A stretch of 64,000 bases of DNA from Udaeobacter sp963725505 (GCA_963725505.1 CAVRYN010000022.1:62001-126000); one strand, 5' to 3'; counted from the first letter of the stretch, positions 16,601-26,328 are shown. The notes: a model not told the origin generated them from the sequence alone. Program-made: numbers and translations.

Positions 16601-16637
16601 ACCGGCCTCTCCTTCTTAGGGAGGCCGGTCCTTTTTT
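16601..16637 (+). terminator. Rho-independent terminator
   Basis: ACCGGCCTC and GAGGCCGGT (16601-16609 and 16621-16629) form a perfect 9-bp GC-rich stem, followed by a run of six T (16632-16637). It ends the barrel gene transcript before box d. Confidence 0.9.
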
Positions 16638-16691
16638 GCGCCTGGAAAAACTCGATAATTTCTCGTTTCTGCGCGCAATCGTTCGCTTATA

Positions 16692-16708
16692 GGACGAAAG
16701 TCCAATAG
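16692..16708 (+). promoter_or_regulatory. Regulon box d (GGACGAAAGTCCAATAG)
   Basis: A perfect GGAC-N4-GTCC inverted repeat running into TAGACA. The -10 candidate 17 bp on (CATTCT) is poor. It lies about 130 bp before the SYLF-domain gene, after a terminator, so it should start a new transcript. Confidence 0.7.
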
Positions 16709-16839
16709 ACATGCTGGGGGCGTTCTTTCATTCTCCGGCTTACAACCTAGAGGAATGCAAAAAAAAGGATTGCTCGAATCGGCGCCAAATTGGTATTTGT
16801 GGAGAGCGCCAACATAACCACTGGCGAAAGTGTACCGCT

Positions 16840-17407
16840 ATGAATCAATCAACCTTAATGAGTCGAATCATTAATCGATTCCTAGTCGCGGCGTTCCTGT
16901 CCATTCCTGTTCCACTGCTTCCTGCGGGAACTGCGACGGATGACCCGAAAGACGGGAAGGAAGTAGTCCCGTCGCGCTCTACAGCAACTTGTGGCGCAGA
17001 ATCCTGCGGCCGCCAAATGTAAATCGAGAGCAGTGGCTGTTCTTGTGTTTCCGGATGTAGTCAAAGCTGGCTTCATCCTTGGCGCGCAGGGAGGGAAGGG
17101 AATTCTCTTCGTGCACGGCCGACCGAGCGGCCGGTACCGAACCGTCGCCGCCTCCTACGGCTTGCAAGCCGGCGTGCAGAAGTTCGGTTACGCCCTTTTC
17201 TTGATGAACCAAAGCGCGGTGGACTGGGTAAACAATACGCGCGGCTGGGAGATTGGCACCGGCCCAAGCGTCGTCATCGTGGACAAAGGGATGGCCCGGA
17301 GCTTCAGCACCGACACCCTGCATAGTGGCATTTATGCCTTCACCTTCGATCAGCAAGGTCTGATGGCCGGCCTTGGCCTCCAAGGTTCCAAGATCATGAG
17401 GGACTAA
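16840..17407 (+). CDS. Exported SYLF-domain (YSC84-like) lipid-binding protein, one frame break
   Basis: From ATG 16840 the frame gives a signal peptide (FLVAAFLSIPVPLLPAGTAT). Between 16970 and 16985 the frame must shift to continue as LQQLVAQNPAAAKCKSRAVA-VLVFPDVVKAGFILG, then ASYGLQAGVQKFGYALFLM, the SYLF core, to the stop at 17405-17407. SYLF domains bind phosphoinositides or other lipids in eukaryotes; bacterial copies are exported proteins of unclear role. The restored product is about 190 residues, normal for bacterial members. Confidence 0.8.
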
Positions 17408-17451
17408 ATAATTTTCTTGGATTTGAGCTTCAGGGACCACAAAATCGTGCC

Positions 17452-18425
17452 GTGAAAATCAAATTGTTTTTCTGTGCAGGGGCACTGTTCGCAGTTGTCG
17501 GGAGTGTGGCAGCAGGTGGGTTAGAGCTGGAGGCGAAGGAAACTTCGCCGGTATGACAATCAACTGTAGTAATCGATTCGTTAATCAATCTCGGGTTGTC
17601 CCGGTCGGACGCCTTTTATTTCGGGCGATATCGGGCTGCATGGAGTCACTTCGAATGGAAGCTCCGCCTCCGTCAAATGATCACACACCTCGTGGTGCGA
17701 AACGCCCCCGCTGGAAGTCAGAATCGGCCTGCCCGGGTTCCTCTCCTCTATGTCAGGCGGCTTCGGTGTGAAAGGAATCGACTTTCCGCTGAATGTCAGT
17801 TTCTCCGAATTGCTTCCCCATATCAATTCAATCCCGCTTGCGGCCTCGGCTTATGTTCGGTATAACCGGTGGGAAATCTTTGGAGATGGGGAGATCCCTC
17901 GGGCTCGGCGTTAACGTTACGTTGCCGGGATTGCTTTTTACGAACGCGCATCTCGACCTTAAATACGCGTTTTGGGAAGGCTTCGTCGGTTACCGCTTGA
18001 TCAACTGCCAAAGAGCATCGCTCTCCCTCTACACCGGCGCTCGCTATACTTATTATAGTGGCGCCCTTCGAGTCTCGAATAACAAGGACCCGCGGTTTCC
18101 TGAACTCCGGCGGCAACTGGGAATTCCAGACAGTCTGTTTGTGTCAGGCTCGATCGGTTGGACCGATCCGGTCGTTGGGCTTGGGGGCAGGGTGCACGTC
18201 TGGAAGCCGATCTCGCTCTGGGCGAACGGCGACGTTGGCGGTTTTGATGCCAACTCTAGCTCGGCGTTTGAATTGACCCGCAAAGGACGTGTTTCGAAAT
18301 CAAGCAGCGATTGGAGCTACCAGGTGCAAGGCGGCGTCGAATTTCAAGTAACCCGCTGGATGTGGTCGCAAATCGGCTGGCGCTATCTGAAGTACGACTA
18401 TGCTTCGGGTGGCTATCCTCGATGA
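17452..18425 (+). CDS. Outer-membrane barrel protein, several frame breaks
   Basis: A GTG at 17452 opens a signal peptide (KIKLFFCAGALFAVVGSVAA). The continuation needs several frame changes: 17640-17690 region, then LPGFLSSMSGGFGVKGIDFP-LNVSFSELLPHINSIPLA up to about 17890, then the long frame to 18425 with LKYAFWEGFVGYRLI, YTGARYTYYSGALR, WTDPVVGLGGRVHVW and MWSQIGWRYLKYDY. This layout matches a conserved family of about 280-residue barrel proteins, whose members alternate WxxxL strands and a GITG/VNGFDA-type repeat. Either a pseudogene or a sequence with read errors. Downstream of the SYLF gene on the same strand. Confidence 0.65.
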
Positions 18426-18513
18426 GACCGGCTTCAACGGCCCCTTCATTAATACTGGACTAAATTTTTGAACAAGGTGAAAGGGCGTTGCGTTTCATTG
18501 CGATTGGCATGTG

Positions 18514-18530
18514 GGACCAAAGTCCTATTT
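18514..18530 (+). promoter_or_regulatory. Regulon box e (GGACCAAAGTCCTATTT)
   Basis: Full GGAC-N4-GTCC inverted repeat. The following TTTTGC/TTTGCG is a weak -35; TAATCT lies 17 bp on. The box is 33 bp before the lipoprotein start at 18563. Confidence 0.7.
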
Positions 18531-18562
18531 TGCGAAGTATCTGCATCAGAGTAATCTCGGAT

Positions 18563-18961
18563 ATGAAAACGTTTAGTTACTACAGTTGCGTCTTGGTGAT
18601 TGCCGCGCTGGCGTGCGCGGGCTTATCAGGATGCGAAACGAGCGGCACAGCGGCCCCCGGGGCGACGGCTTCTGCGGCTGCACCGGCTGGCCAAGGTGCT
18701 GCTCAACTGATCATTCGGAGATCCCCCAACATGGGAACTGGCCTGTTCCTCGATATAAAGATAGATGGTGCGAATGTAGCCACGCTTAGCATGGGCCAAA
18801 CCTACACGGGTACCTTGTCACCAGGGCAGCACGTCATATCCGTTCTCCTGCGACCGAATCAATTGAGCCTGGCTCCTACCAAAAAGACTTTGACCGCAGT
18901 AAAAGGGCAGACTTATGACATGACTGCGATGTGGCAGGGGCAGACGGTGGTTTTGCGCTGA
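18563..18961 (+). CDS. Small lipoprotein
   Basis: Start at ATG 18563 (MKTFSYYS). The 132-residue product has a lipoprotein signal ending in the lipobox LSGC (C at about residue 24), an Ala/Gly/Thr/Pro linker and a small beta-rich domain (AQLIIRRSPNMGTGLFLDIK, HVISVLLRPNQLSL, GQTYDMTAMW). The shape resembles PEGA or DUF2846-type lipoproteins, but I cannot place it firmly. It is preceded by box e. Confidence 0.75.
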   Translation: MKTFSYYSCVLVIAALACAGLSGCETSGTAAPGATASAAAPAGQGAAQLIIRRSPNMGTGLFLDIKIDGANVATLSMGQTYTGTLSPGQHVISVLLRPNQLSLAPTKKTLTAVKGQTYDMTAMWQGQTVVLR

Positions 18962-19141
18962 TCCAGCCGTCTCAAGCTAAAGTCGTCGACGCGGGCAAAC
19001 GCGAACGCGCGTGCGCGTGATTATCGAGGCGTTCGCCGGATTTCCTGACTCAGGTTCATCGCCTATCGGCAAGTCGGCCGAGGCACGATAAAATTGTGAA
19101 CTGGCTGTTTAGAATGCCGTCTGTTCCGACACGGCCGTATT

Positions 19142-19158
19142 GGACCAAGGTCTTATAG
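19142..19158 (+). promoter_or_regulatory. Regulon box f (GGACCAAGGTCTTATAG)
   Basis: GAC-CAAG-GTC repeat followed by TAGACA. The leader after it (19159-19203) closely resembles the leader after box r at 63444-63489 (CACGAA, AAGTT-CTGC, AATTCTC). The 18962-19141 stretch before it holds nothing else I can name. Confidence 0.7.
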
Positions 19159-19204
19159 ACAGAGTCCACGAAAACTGGAGAAGTTTCTGCACGAATTCTC
19201 TCCA

Positions 19205-19408
19205 ATGAAATCATCCGGCCGTTTAGCAATACCGTGGCGTCGCTACATTCAAGGAATTTTCGCGCTCGTCGAGTTCGTTATGATTTTCCTGCTCATCGCC
19301 TTCCTGCTGGCTACCACCGTCCCGGGTCTCCTGCGTGTCCGCAAACGTTCGCAGACGTCAAAGATTGTGAGTTTGGCGCGATCATCAAATCGCCTCGCAA
19401 CTGTATGA
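19205..19408 (+). CDS. Prepilin-like N-terminal segment, short orphan
   Basis: A 67-residue frame with FALVEFVMIFLLIAFLLATT-VPGLLRVRKRSQTSK, which is the shape of a type IV prepilin or pseudopilin N-terminus: an aromatic-led hydrophobic helix with Glu at position 5 after Phe, then P-(G/N)-(F/L)LR-x-RKRSQ. The rest of a pilin is missing. In another frame after 19380 the sequence reads IASQLYEPAVESFENWF up to a stop, so the gene may be frame-broken rather than short. Confidence 0.45.
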   Translation: MKSSGRLAIPWRRYIQGIFALVEFVMIFLLIAFLLATTVPGLLRVRKRSQTSKIVSLARSSNRLATV

Positions 19409-19499
19409 GCCAGCCGTCGAATCTTTCGAAAATTGGTTCGGCGGCTCTTTACTGTTGCTGTAACGTTGTAACTTTGCAACTCACGTCGATAGACCTATT

Positions 19500-19516
19500 G
19501 CCCTAAAGTCCTATAG
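19500..19516 (+). promoter_or_regulatory. Regulon box g (GCCCTAAAGTCCTATAG)
   Basis: Box followed by TAGCCG (19514-19519), exactly 17 bp, then CAAAAT (19537-19542), within a GGCACGGCAAAATCGG stretch shared with the promoters after boxes h, j and k. Confidence 0.82.
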
Positions 19517-19616
19517 CCGTTTGACCACAGGCACGGCAAAATCGGCCTCAAAAGCAGTATTAACAACCAGATACAAAACAATGAAACCATCAAGACCAAT
19601 CAGAAACCTAGAAACT

Positions 19617-20066
19617 ATGAAAACCAAAGTCATCAATTCCGCCTTCACCGGTATCGCCATCCTCCTCATCGCCGGATGCGCATCAACGACTCAGGCCCCG
19701 AGTACGCCACCCTCGGCCACTGTCAGTATTCGAGAGTGGTCGGCTGCCTATTACGCTCAGGCTGAACACGGAAAAGGGACCCTCTATTACAACGGCCGGA
19801 GTCACCATTTCACCATCTCTGGCGGGGGCCTTGGCGGCTCGGGCGTCCAAAAGACCTCTGCCACCGGCAAGGTCTATAACCTGAACAAGCTCTCCGATTT
19901 CTCCGGAACTTACCATGGTATCAGCCGCGGACTCACCCTGATCGAGGGGAAGATGCATGCCAAGCTGACGAACCAGAATGGCGTGGTCATGTATCTCTCC
20001 GGCCAGACCGAAGGCCTGGCCTCCTCCCTCGGAGCGCAGGCATTTGAGGTCAACTTAACCGACTGA
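19617..20066 (+). CDS. Lipoprotein resembling the EipA/DUF1134 domain
   Basis: Start at ATG 19617 (MKTKVINS); an earlier ATG 19581 is possible. The signal ends in a lipobox IAGC. The mature domain contains GTLYYNGRSHHFTISGGGLG, SGVQKTSATGKVYNLNKLSD-FSGTY and NGVVMYLSGQTEGLASSLGA, close in order to the DUF1134/EipA envelope-integrity fold (GGxGxG core, VYNLxxLsDF, NGVVlhL). About 149 residues. EipA-type proteins maintain the cell envelope in alphaproteobacteria; the same role here is an inference. Confidence 0.65.
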   Translation: MKTKVINSAFTGIAILLIAGCASTTQAPSTPPSATVSIREWSAAYYAQAEHGKGTLYYNGRSHHFTISGGGLGGSGVQKTSATGKVYNLNKLSDFSGTYHGISRGLTLIEGKMHAKLTNQNGVVMYLSGQTEGLASSLGAQAFEVNLTD

Positions 20067-20077
20067 TCGAGCAAGCG

Positions 20078-20270
20078 AACGCTCCGCAGGAGCGTGGCTA
20101 TAACTTTTTGGAGATGGCTTCCAAGAGCTCGGCGGCCCCTCTGCCTTGTCGCTTCATTTTGAATCTGGGTTTTCCATGCGACACGCATGCCACCACAGTT
20201 GTAGAGGCAGCCGTGCCTGCCTCGCCGAAGCCCGGCGAAGGCGGGTCGGCTGCGGGGTTCCACTGTGCAT
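20078..20270. repeat. Palindromic repeats in the gap before the first sulfatase
   Basis: CGCTCCGCAGGAGCG followed by TGGCTATAAC near the start of this gap resembles the palindrome-plus-GGCTACAAC units at 951 and 33731. A second GC-rich palindromic stretch (GCCTGCCTCGCC...GGCGAAGGCGGG) lies at about 20215-20250. No gene is visible in the 300-bp gap. Confidence 0.45.
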
Positions 20271-20271
20271 A

Positions 20272-20288
20272 GCCCTAAAGTCCTATAG
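20272..20288 (+). promoter_or_regulatory. Regulon box h (GCCCTAAAGTCCTATAG), sulfatase promoter
   Basis: Box followed by TAGGCA (20286-20291), 17 bp, CAAAAT (20309-20314). The -10 is 52 bp before the sulfatase ATG at 20366. The same GGCAGCTCA and CAAAATTGC context occurs after box k. Confidence 0.85.
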
Positions 20289-20365
20289 GCAGCTCACGGG
20301 AGGTACGACAAAATTGCGCTTATTCAGATGAGTCAGATCAGCATCAACAAACCAGATTAATACCT

Positions 20366-22886
20366 ATGAAATCAGCAAGACAGATCGTCCTTTCCGGGAT
20401 GCTCGCTGCCGCCGTCATGGCGGTTGCGCCTTCCGCTTGGACCCAGCAAATCAACGGCACGCCCGGTTCGCCCGACGCCACTCAAGTTATCAACGGAAAT
20501 CAAATCCCGGCGCCAGCCGTTGCCGTTCGGCGGCGTGATCAAGGAAAGCGTCAAGGATTCCAAGCCTTACTGGCCACCACCGGTGGTGCCGCCCAAGGGC
20601 GCGCCCAACATTCTGCTCATCATGACGGACGACCAGGGCTACGGCATTTCGAGCACGTTTGGCGGCGTCATTCCGACGCCCGCGATGGATCGCGTCGCCA
20701 AAGCGGGTTTGCGCTACACGCAGTTTCATTCCACCGCGCTCTGTTCGCCCACGCGCGCGGCGCTCATCACTGGGCGCAACCATCATTCCGTTGGCACCGG
20801 TGTGGTCGGCGAGCTGGCCACCGGCTATCCGGGCTACGATTCCATCATCGGGCTGGAGCGCGCCACCATCGGTGAAATCCTGAAGGAGAACGGCTATGCC
20901 ACGTCGTGGTTCGGCAAGGAGCACAACACGCCCAGCTTTCAATACAGCATCGCCGGGCCTTACGACCAATGGCCGTCGGGCATGGGCTTCGAGTATTTCT
21001 ACGGGTTCATGGGCGGCGAGACCGACCAGTGGACTCCTTATCTTTTCAAGGATCACACGCAAATTTATCCGTGGATCGGGCATCCTGGTTACAACCTCAC
21101 CACCGACATGGCGGATGAGGCCGTCAAATATTTGCACAGCATGAACGCGGTCGCCCCCGACAAACCGTTCTTCCTTTATTATGTGCCCGGCGGCACACAT
21201 TCACCGCACCAGCCGACCAGGGAATGGATTGACAAGATCCACGCGATGCACCTGTTCGACGGGGGCTGGGAAAAGTTGCGCGACACAATCTTCGCCAACC
21301 AGAAGAAACTTGGCGTGATTCCACCGGACACCCAGCTGACGCCGTGGCCGGACGGACAGGCCGAATTTGGCGGTGCGAAGTTGCCCCGGTGGGACTCGCT
21401 TTCGTTCGTCCAAAAGAAACTCTACATCCGCCAAGCCGAGGTCTTTGCCGCCTATGCCGCCTACACCGATTATGAAATTGGCCGCGTGATTCAAGAGGTT
21501 CAGGATCAAGGCAAGCTCGACAACACGCTTACCATCTACATCTGCGGCGACAACGGCACCAGCCCTGAAGGCACTCTAGAGGGCACCTACAATACGTTGA
21601 CCGCGTATAACGGCATTCTGACTTTGCCGGAACCGTTGCAGTTGCTGCATTATGAAGATTGGGGTTCGGACAAAACCTATCCGCACATGGCGGTCGGGTG
21701 GACCTGGGCGTTTGATACGCCATTCAAATGGACCAAGCAGGTGGCTTCACATTTCGGCGGCACGCGGCAGGGCATGGCCATTTCATGGCCCGGGCATATC
21801 ACGGATGTGGGCGGTATCCGCACGCAGTTTCACCATGTCATTGACATCGTGCCGACGCTCCTCGAAGCCACCGGCATCAAGGCGCCCGAGCTGGTCAACG
21901 GCATCCCGCAGAAACCGATCGAAGGCGTGAGCCTGGCTTACACGTTCGGCAAGGCCAACGCCGATGCGCCATCGAAACACGAGACGCAGTATTTCGAGAT
22001 GGTCGGCAACCGCGCGATTTACCACGACGGCTGGGTGGCTGCCACAACGCCGCCCGTAGCACCCTGGATGCTAGGAGCCACGATGCCCGCGCTGAGCGAC
22101 TACCACTGGGAACTCTACAACATCGCCAAAGATTATTCCGAGAACAACGATCTCGCGTCGCAACAGCCGGACAAACTGAAGGAAATGCAGGCGTTGTTCC
22201 TGACCGAGGCGGGGAAATACCAGGTCTTCCCGCTGGACAACTCCGGCTTTGTGCGCGTCCTCGCGCCCAAGCCGAGCGCGACCGCCGGAAAAACCGAGTT
22301 CACCTACACGGGTGTGAATGCCGGTATTCCCTTCAGCAGCGCGCCGAGTATCTTGGACAAGGACTACACCATCACCGCCGAGATCACCGTTCCCAAAGGC
22401 GGTGCCGAGGGAATGATCGTGACGTTGGGCGGGCGCTTTGGCGGCTACGGAATGTTCCTGCAAAAGGGCAAGCCGGTCTTCGCCTACAACCTGCTTGATA
22501 TGGAGCGATTCCGCTGGGAGGGTGGCGTCGGCGGCAGAGTGGGCGCGGACTTGTTTGGTCGCGCGCTCGCACCGGGCAAGCACACGCTCGTGTTCGACTT
22601 CAAATACGACGGCCCCGGCCCCGGCAAGGGCGGCACTGGCGTGTTCACAGTGGATGGCAAGGAAATGGCTAAGAAGACGATCGCGCACACGATTCCGCTC
22701 ATGATGACTATCGACGAAACCTTTGACGTCGGCTTGGACACCGGCACGGGCGTGGACGACAGCTACAAGCTGCCGTTTAAATTCACTGGCACGATTGACA
22801 AGCTGACCTTCAAGCTAGGTCCGTCGCAGATGTCGGCGGCGGATAACAAGGCAGCTGAGGAAGCATACGCGAAAGTCAACAACTAA
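20366..22886 (+). CDS. Exported type I arylsulfatase A, one frame break near the N-terminus
   Basis: The gene opens at ATG 20366 with a signal peptide (MLAAAVMAVAPSAWTQQ). One extra base near 20516 splits it from the rest, which resumes as PFGGVIKESVKDSKPYW and runs to 22886; about 840 residues in all. Sulfatase features: NILLIMTDDQGYG (metal Asp pair), LCSPTRAALITGRNHH with the Cys codon at 20742-20744 that FGE converts to formylglycine, WFGKEHNTP, IYICGDNG and a C-terminal beta-rich domain. It hydrolyses sulfate esters in the periplasm; substrate unknown. It has box h. Followed on the same strand by two small genes and a DUF1254 gene. Confidence 0.92.
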
Positions 22887-22964
22887 CCGCCCAGTCCATC
22901 CAGACTAATCGCCGAAGCAGGCGGTCCGAGAAACGGCCGGCTGCCTACTTCGCTCTGCAAACCG

Positions 22965-23384
22965 ATGAAACGTCTTGCTCAACACTGACCGTCCATCATC
23001 GAAGACGGCCACTGGACTTGGCTTGGTATCGCTGTGCGCGCTACCGTCGTCGTCGGTGCTGCTTGCTCGGTTCAGGGCTCGGACACTTCCGCCGCGGTGG
23101 CGCTCGGGCGTGTCGCGGGAGCCGCGTTGCTCGCACTCGGTGTCGCCTGCTGGCTGGCGCGCGATGACACGCAAAGCCGCGCTGCGAGAGGATTGGTGGT
23201 CGCGATGCTGATGTATAACATTGCCGCCACAGCTGTCCTCGCTTTCGCCGGTCTCGGCTTGAGACTGCACGCCGTGGCGTTGTGGCCGGCAGTGGTTCTC
23301 CACGCGGCGATGGCCGTCTGGTGCATCTCGACTCTGCTGAGGGCGCAGACGGCCGCACGGCACAACAACAAGGTCAGCGAGTAA
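22965..23384 (+). CDS. Small four-helix membrane protein, frame-broken
   Basis: An ATG at 22965 (MKRLAQ) opens a short frame, and the reading must change twice before the intact part (AAVALGRVAGAALLALGVAC-WLARDD, LAFAGLGLRLHAVALWPAVV-LHAAMAVWCIS). The intact part is a paralogue of the complete 117-residue protein at 35119-35472 (ARVLGIALIGLGVACW, LLLWPAIVLHGVLTLLL). No function is known to me. Its position between the sulfatase and the secreted protein suggests an operon. Confidence 0.55.
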
Positions 23385-23393
23385 ACGTCGCCT

Positions 23394-23959
23394 ATGAAAA
23401 GGAACTACGGCAGATTTCTCGTCGCAGCATTGGCGCTCATTCCCGTCGCCGTGTCAGCTCAGAATCCTGCTCCAACACCTCCTTATGCTAGCCAGGCCGA
23501 ACTTTCCAAAGTGGAACAATGGGTGCTTTCTCAAGGCAATGTAGAATCGATAGCTCCAGAGCTGGCTGCAATACTCGGACTTGGCAGTGATCGTCTTCCA
23601 GTGAGACTAAAGTCGTATTCGTACGCCCGAACGGTATTAGTCTCACATTTGCCGTCAGCACCAACCCAAAGCAACAGGGCATCGTGCTTTCTGCGCTCAA
23701 AACCATGGCCGATAACAAGATGGAAATTTATTCCCTGGGCACCGCCTGGCTGACGGACAGATCGGGAACGCTTCGCCAAACAATAGAAGTAAATGCTTCT
23801 GGCGCGAGGGTTCTTCCAAACAACTCCCGCGCAGCAGAATTCAACGACATAAAGGCCTTCTTTATTAAGAAAGCTCCGGCTACCGCTCCCAGTATCACTT
23901 CGTCGCCCTCTCCCAGAATGTCTGCCACAGCTACGGGAGGGAAACAAGGAACCAAGTGA
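23394..23959 (+). CDS. Secreted protein of unknown function, one frame break
   Basis: Signal peptide KRNYGRFLVAALALIPVAVS-AQ, then VEQWVLSQGNVESIAPELAA-ILGLGSD. Near 23630 the frame shifts by one and continues GISLTFAVSTNPKQQGIVLS-ALKTMADNKMEIYSLGTAWL to the stop at 23957-23959; about 190 residues. I do not recognise the family. A box-like GAGACTAAAGTCGTATTCG lies inside the coding sequence at 23603-23621. Confidence 0.55.
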
Positions 23960-24151
23960 TAAGAGTTCAAAACCGAACGATAATGCAAAACCAAACCCAG
24001 ACGAAACCAATGAATATAATCGGGATGCCAGCTACACCTATGTCCTACGCCGGCGTTGCGCGCCGTGCCTGGCGTCGCTAGTAGCGTCTGGTAAATGAAA
24101 CCCGGAAATTAAATGGACAATCCAAACAAACTCACCTGTGAAAAAGCTACT

Positions 24152-25630
24152 ATGAAACAAACTAAACAACGCCTGATCCAACTGGCGCTTGCGAGCGCCA
24201 TCGCTGCTGCCGCCTTCATCGGTTGCGAAAAAAAGGGCGACGCCATTTCGAGCGCGGAGCAGGCCGACAAGAAAGCGGGCGTGGCCGCGCCTGGCATCGC
24301 GGAAACCAAGGCGATCGCCGAGGAAGGATTCATTTACGGCCTGCCGCTCGTCATGAACTACGCGGTCATGAATGAGTTTGCCGTGGACACGAAGTCCAGC
24401 CAGTTCAAGGCGCCCTTCAACGAGATCAACAACCAGCATCGCGTCGCTACCTACGAGGACACGGCGGTCATCACGCCGAACAGCGACACGCCGTATTCGA
24501 TGTGCTGGTTGGATCTGCGCGCGGAGCCGATGGTGATCTCGGTGCCGGCGGTGGAAAAGGAACGCTACTACTCGGTCCAATTGATCGACGGTAACACCTA
24601 CAACTATGGCTACATCGGCAGCCGTGCCACGGGGAGCGAGCCAGGCGATTATCTCGTGGTTGGCCCCGACTGGAAAGGTGAGACACCCGCGGGGATCAAG
24701 AAGGTTTTTTCCTCAACGACTCCCTTTGCGCTCACCCTCTTTCGGACCCAGCTCTTCGATCCCGCGGACATGCCTAACGTGGAGAAGGTGCAGGCGGGCT
24801 ACAAAGTACAGCCGCTCTCCGCGTTCCTGAAACAAACTGCTCCGCCAGCCGCGCCGAAGATCGATTTCCTCCCGGCTACCACCGAGGGAATCAAGAAAAA
24901 CTTCTACGAGTATCTCGACGCCGCCCTTCAGTTCGTCCCACCATCGCCGGAAGACAAGGAGATCCGTGCCAGACTTGCCAGCATCGGTATCGGGCCGGGC
25001 AAGACTTTCGACTTCAAGGATCTCTCTCTTGAACATAAAGCCGCCGTCTTACTGGCGCTGAAGGAGGGCGACGACAAAGTGGACAAGTTTCTCGCCTCCG
25101 GAAATAAGAGCATCAACGGCTGGAACGTCGGTGCGTTCTTTGGCGATCGCGATTTCTTCAAGGCTAATTGGTTGATGCGTGCCGCCGCTGCCAAAGGCGG
25201 GCTTTACGGGAACGATGCCGTGGAAGCCATGTATCCCTACACCCGCGTGGATGCGACCGGCGAAACGCTCGACGGCAGCAAACATAACTACACGATCACC
25301 TTTCCCGCCGGAGAGCTTCCGCCGGTGAATGCCTTTTGGTCGGTTACGATGTATGACGGCAAGAGCCAACTCCTGATCAAGAACCCGATCAATCGCTATC
25401 TCATTAATTCGCCGATGCTGCCTAACATGAAGAAGAACGAGGATGGCTCGCTTACCCTCTACATCCAGAAGGACAGCCCCGGCGCCGACAAAGAGGCTAA
25501 CTGGCTCCCCGCGCCTAACGACACCATTTATCTCGTCATGCGCCTCTACTGGCCCAAGACCGAAGCGCCTTCCATTCTCCCGCCCGGCGAAGGCACTTGG
25601 AAGCCACCGGGGGTGGTGAAGGCGAATTGA
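24152..25630 (+). CDS. DUF1254/DUF1214 lipoprotein
   Basis: Start at ATG 24152 (MKQTKQ); 492 residues. The signal ends in lipobox FIGC. The DUF1254 half has EEGFIYGLPLVMNYAVMNEF, TAVITPNSDTPYSMCWLDLR-AEPMV and VEKERYYSVQLIDGNTYNYG-YIGSRATG; the DUF1214 half has AFWSVTMYDGKSQLLIKNPI-NRYLI, LTLYIQKDSPG and NWLPAPNDTIYLVMRLYWPK. This two-domain family is widespread, exported and of unproven enzymatic role, and often lies near sulfatase and DUF3604 genes, as here. No box directly upstream. Confidence 0.92.
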   Translation: MKQTKQRLIQLALASAIAAAAFIGCEKKGDAISSAEQADKKAGVAAPGIAETKAIAEEGFIYGLPLVMNYAVMNEFAVDTKSSQFKAPFNEINNQHRVATYEDTAVITPNSDTPYSMCWLDLRAEPMVISVPAVEKERYYSVQLIDGNTYNYGYIGSRATGSEPGDYLVVGPDWKGETPAGIKKVFSSTTPFALTLFRTQLFDPADMPNVEKVQAGYKVQPLSAFLKQTAPPAAPKIDFLPATTEGIKKNFYEYLDAALQFVPPSPEDKEIRARLASIGIGPGKTFDFKDLSLEHKAAVLLALKEGDDKVDKFLASGNKSINGWNVGAFFGDRDFFKANWLMRAAAAKGGLYGNDAVEAMYPYTRVDATGETLDGSKHNYTITFPAGELPPVNAFWSVTMYDGKSQLLIKNPINRYLINSPMLPNMKKNEDGSLTLYIQKDSPGADKEANWLPAPNDTIYLVMRLYWPKTEAPSILPPGEGTWKPPGVVKAN

Positions 25631-25738
25631 AGATGGATCAACTGCTTCGATTGTGAAACGCGCGGGTTGTCTCCTACGCCGGCGAAAAGTACTGTTTCCC
25701 ACAAAGCGAACTCCAAACAAGAAAGCCAATGAGGTGAC

Positions 25739-26143
25739 TTGAAACTTCCCGCCCACGTTCTGTTCCGCAAAGAGTTGTCGCTCATGGTCTGGAAGCCGCA
25801 CGGCATTCTGGACCAGGCACTCGTGAATGAAATCGTCGCGTTTGTCGAGGCTGCCGAAGAAAGAGCTCAAAAGCCGTTCAACCGGTTCGCAGACTTATCG
25901 GCGCTCGACGCGGTCGATCTCAATTTCAATTTCGTCTTTCACATCGCGCTGCACCGCCGCCTCGCCTTTGAATCGCATCCGCCGGTCAAGACGGCGTTCT
26001 ACGTCACGAGCTCCGACACCACCCACTACGCAAAATTGCACGCCATGTTGACCGACCATTCGCCGCTGCATGTTTCGCTGTTTACGGAACGCGCCGCGGC
26101 GGCGAAGTGGCTTGGCGTTCCAGTCGAAGCACTGAGCGTGTAG
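25739..26143 (+). CDS. Hypothetical protein with STAS/SpoIIAA-like shape
   Basis: A 134-residue soluble protein, TTG start at 25739 (no ATG upstream in frame). It shows alternating helix-strand stretches (LFRKELSLMVWKPHGILDQA, FNRFADLSALDAVDLNFNF, THYAKLHAMLTD, AAAKWLGVP), like small regulatory proteins of the SpoIIAA-like type that are annotated near sensor systems. The assignment is weak. It is the last plus-strand gene before a convergent minus-strand group. Confidence 0.55.
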   Translation: MKLPAHVLFRKELSLMVWKPHGILDQALVNEIVAFVEAAEERAQKPFNRFADLSALDAVDLNFNFVFHIALHRRLAFESHPPVKTAFYVTSSDTTHYAKLHAMLTDHSPLHVSLFTERAAAAKWLGVPVEALSV

Positions 26144-26294
26144 GATATTTAGGCGCCTCCACAGCCAGAAAGAGTCGTTGTTCGACAAGACCCGGCGGCC
26201 GAGCGAGATCGACTCGATTCTGAAACACGCAGTCCGACTCACCCAAAGACTCCAACAGGAGCAAACAGAGAGAACGGAGATGGAAAGCAAGAGC

Positions 26295-26328
26295 CCCTCC
26301 GTTTCCGTAGTTTACCCGCGGCGGAGGG
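26295..26328. terminator. Possible bidirectional terminator hairpin
   Basis: CCCTCCG and CGGAGGG (26295-26301, 26322-26328) pair across a 20-base loop between two convergent genes. No T-run follows, so this is only a candidate. The rest of 26144-26358 shows no convincing gene. Confidence 0.3.

Noticed and set aside
18973..18985. AGCTAAAGTCG as a possible box
   Set aside because: Only the right half matches and there is no GAC arm.
20300..20318. Sigma-54 promoters: GGTACG or GGCACG followed by TTGC in several leaders (boxes g, h, j and k)
   Set aside because: Sigma-54 sites need GG and GC ten bases apart. Here the distance is twelve in all four cases, and the GC is not constant. The -35/-10 reading fits better.
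23603..23621. Counting the internal GACTAAAGTC site as a regulon box
   Set aside because: It lies in a coding frame and has no -35/-10; kept out of the set of 18.
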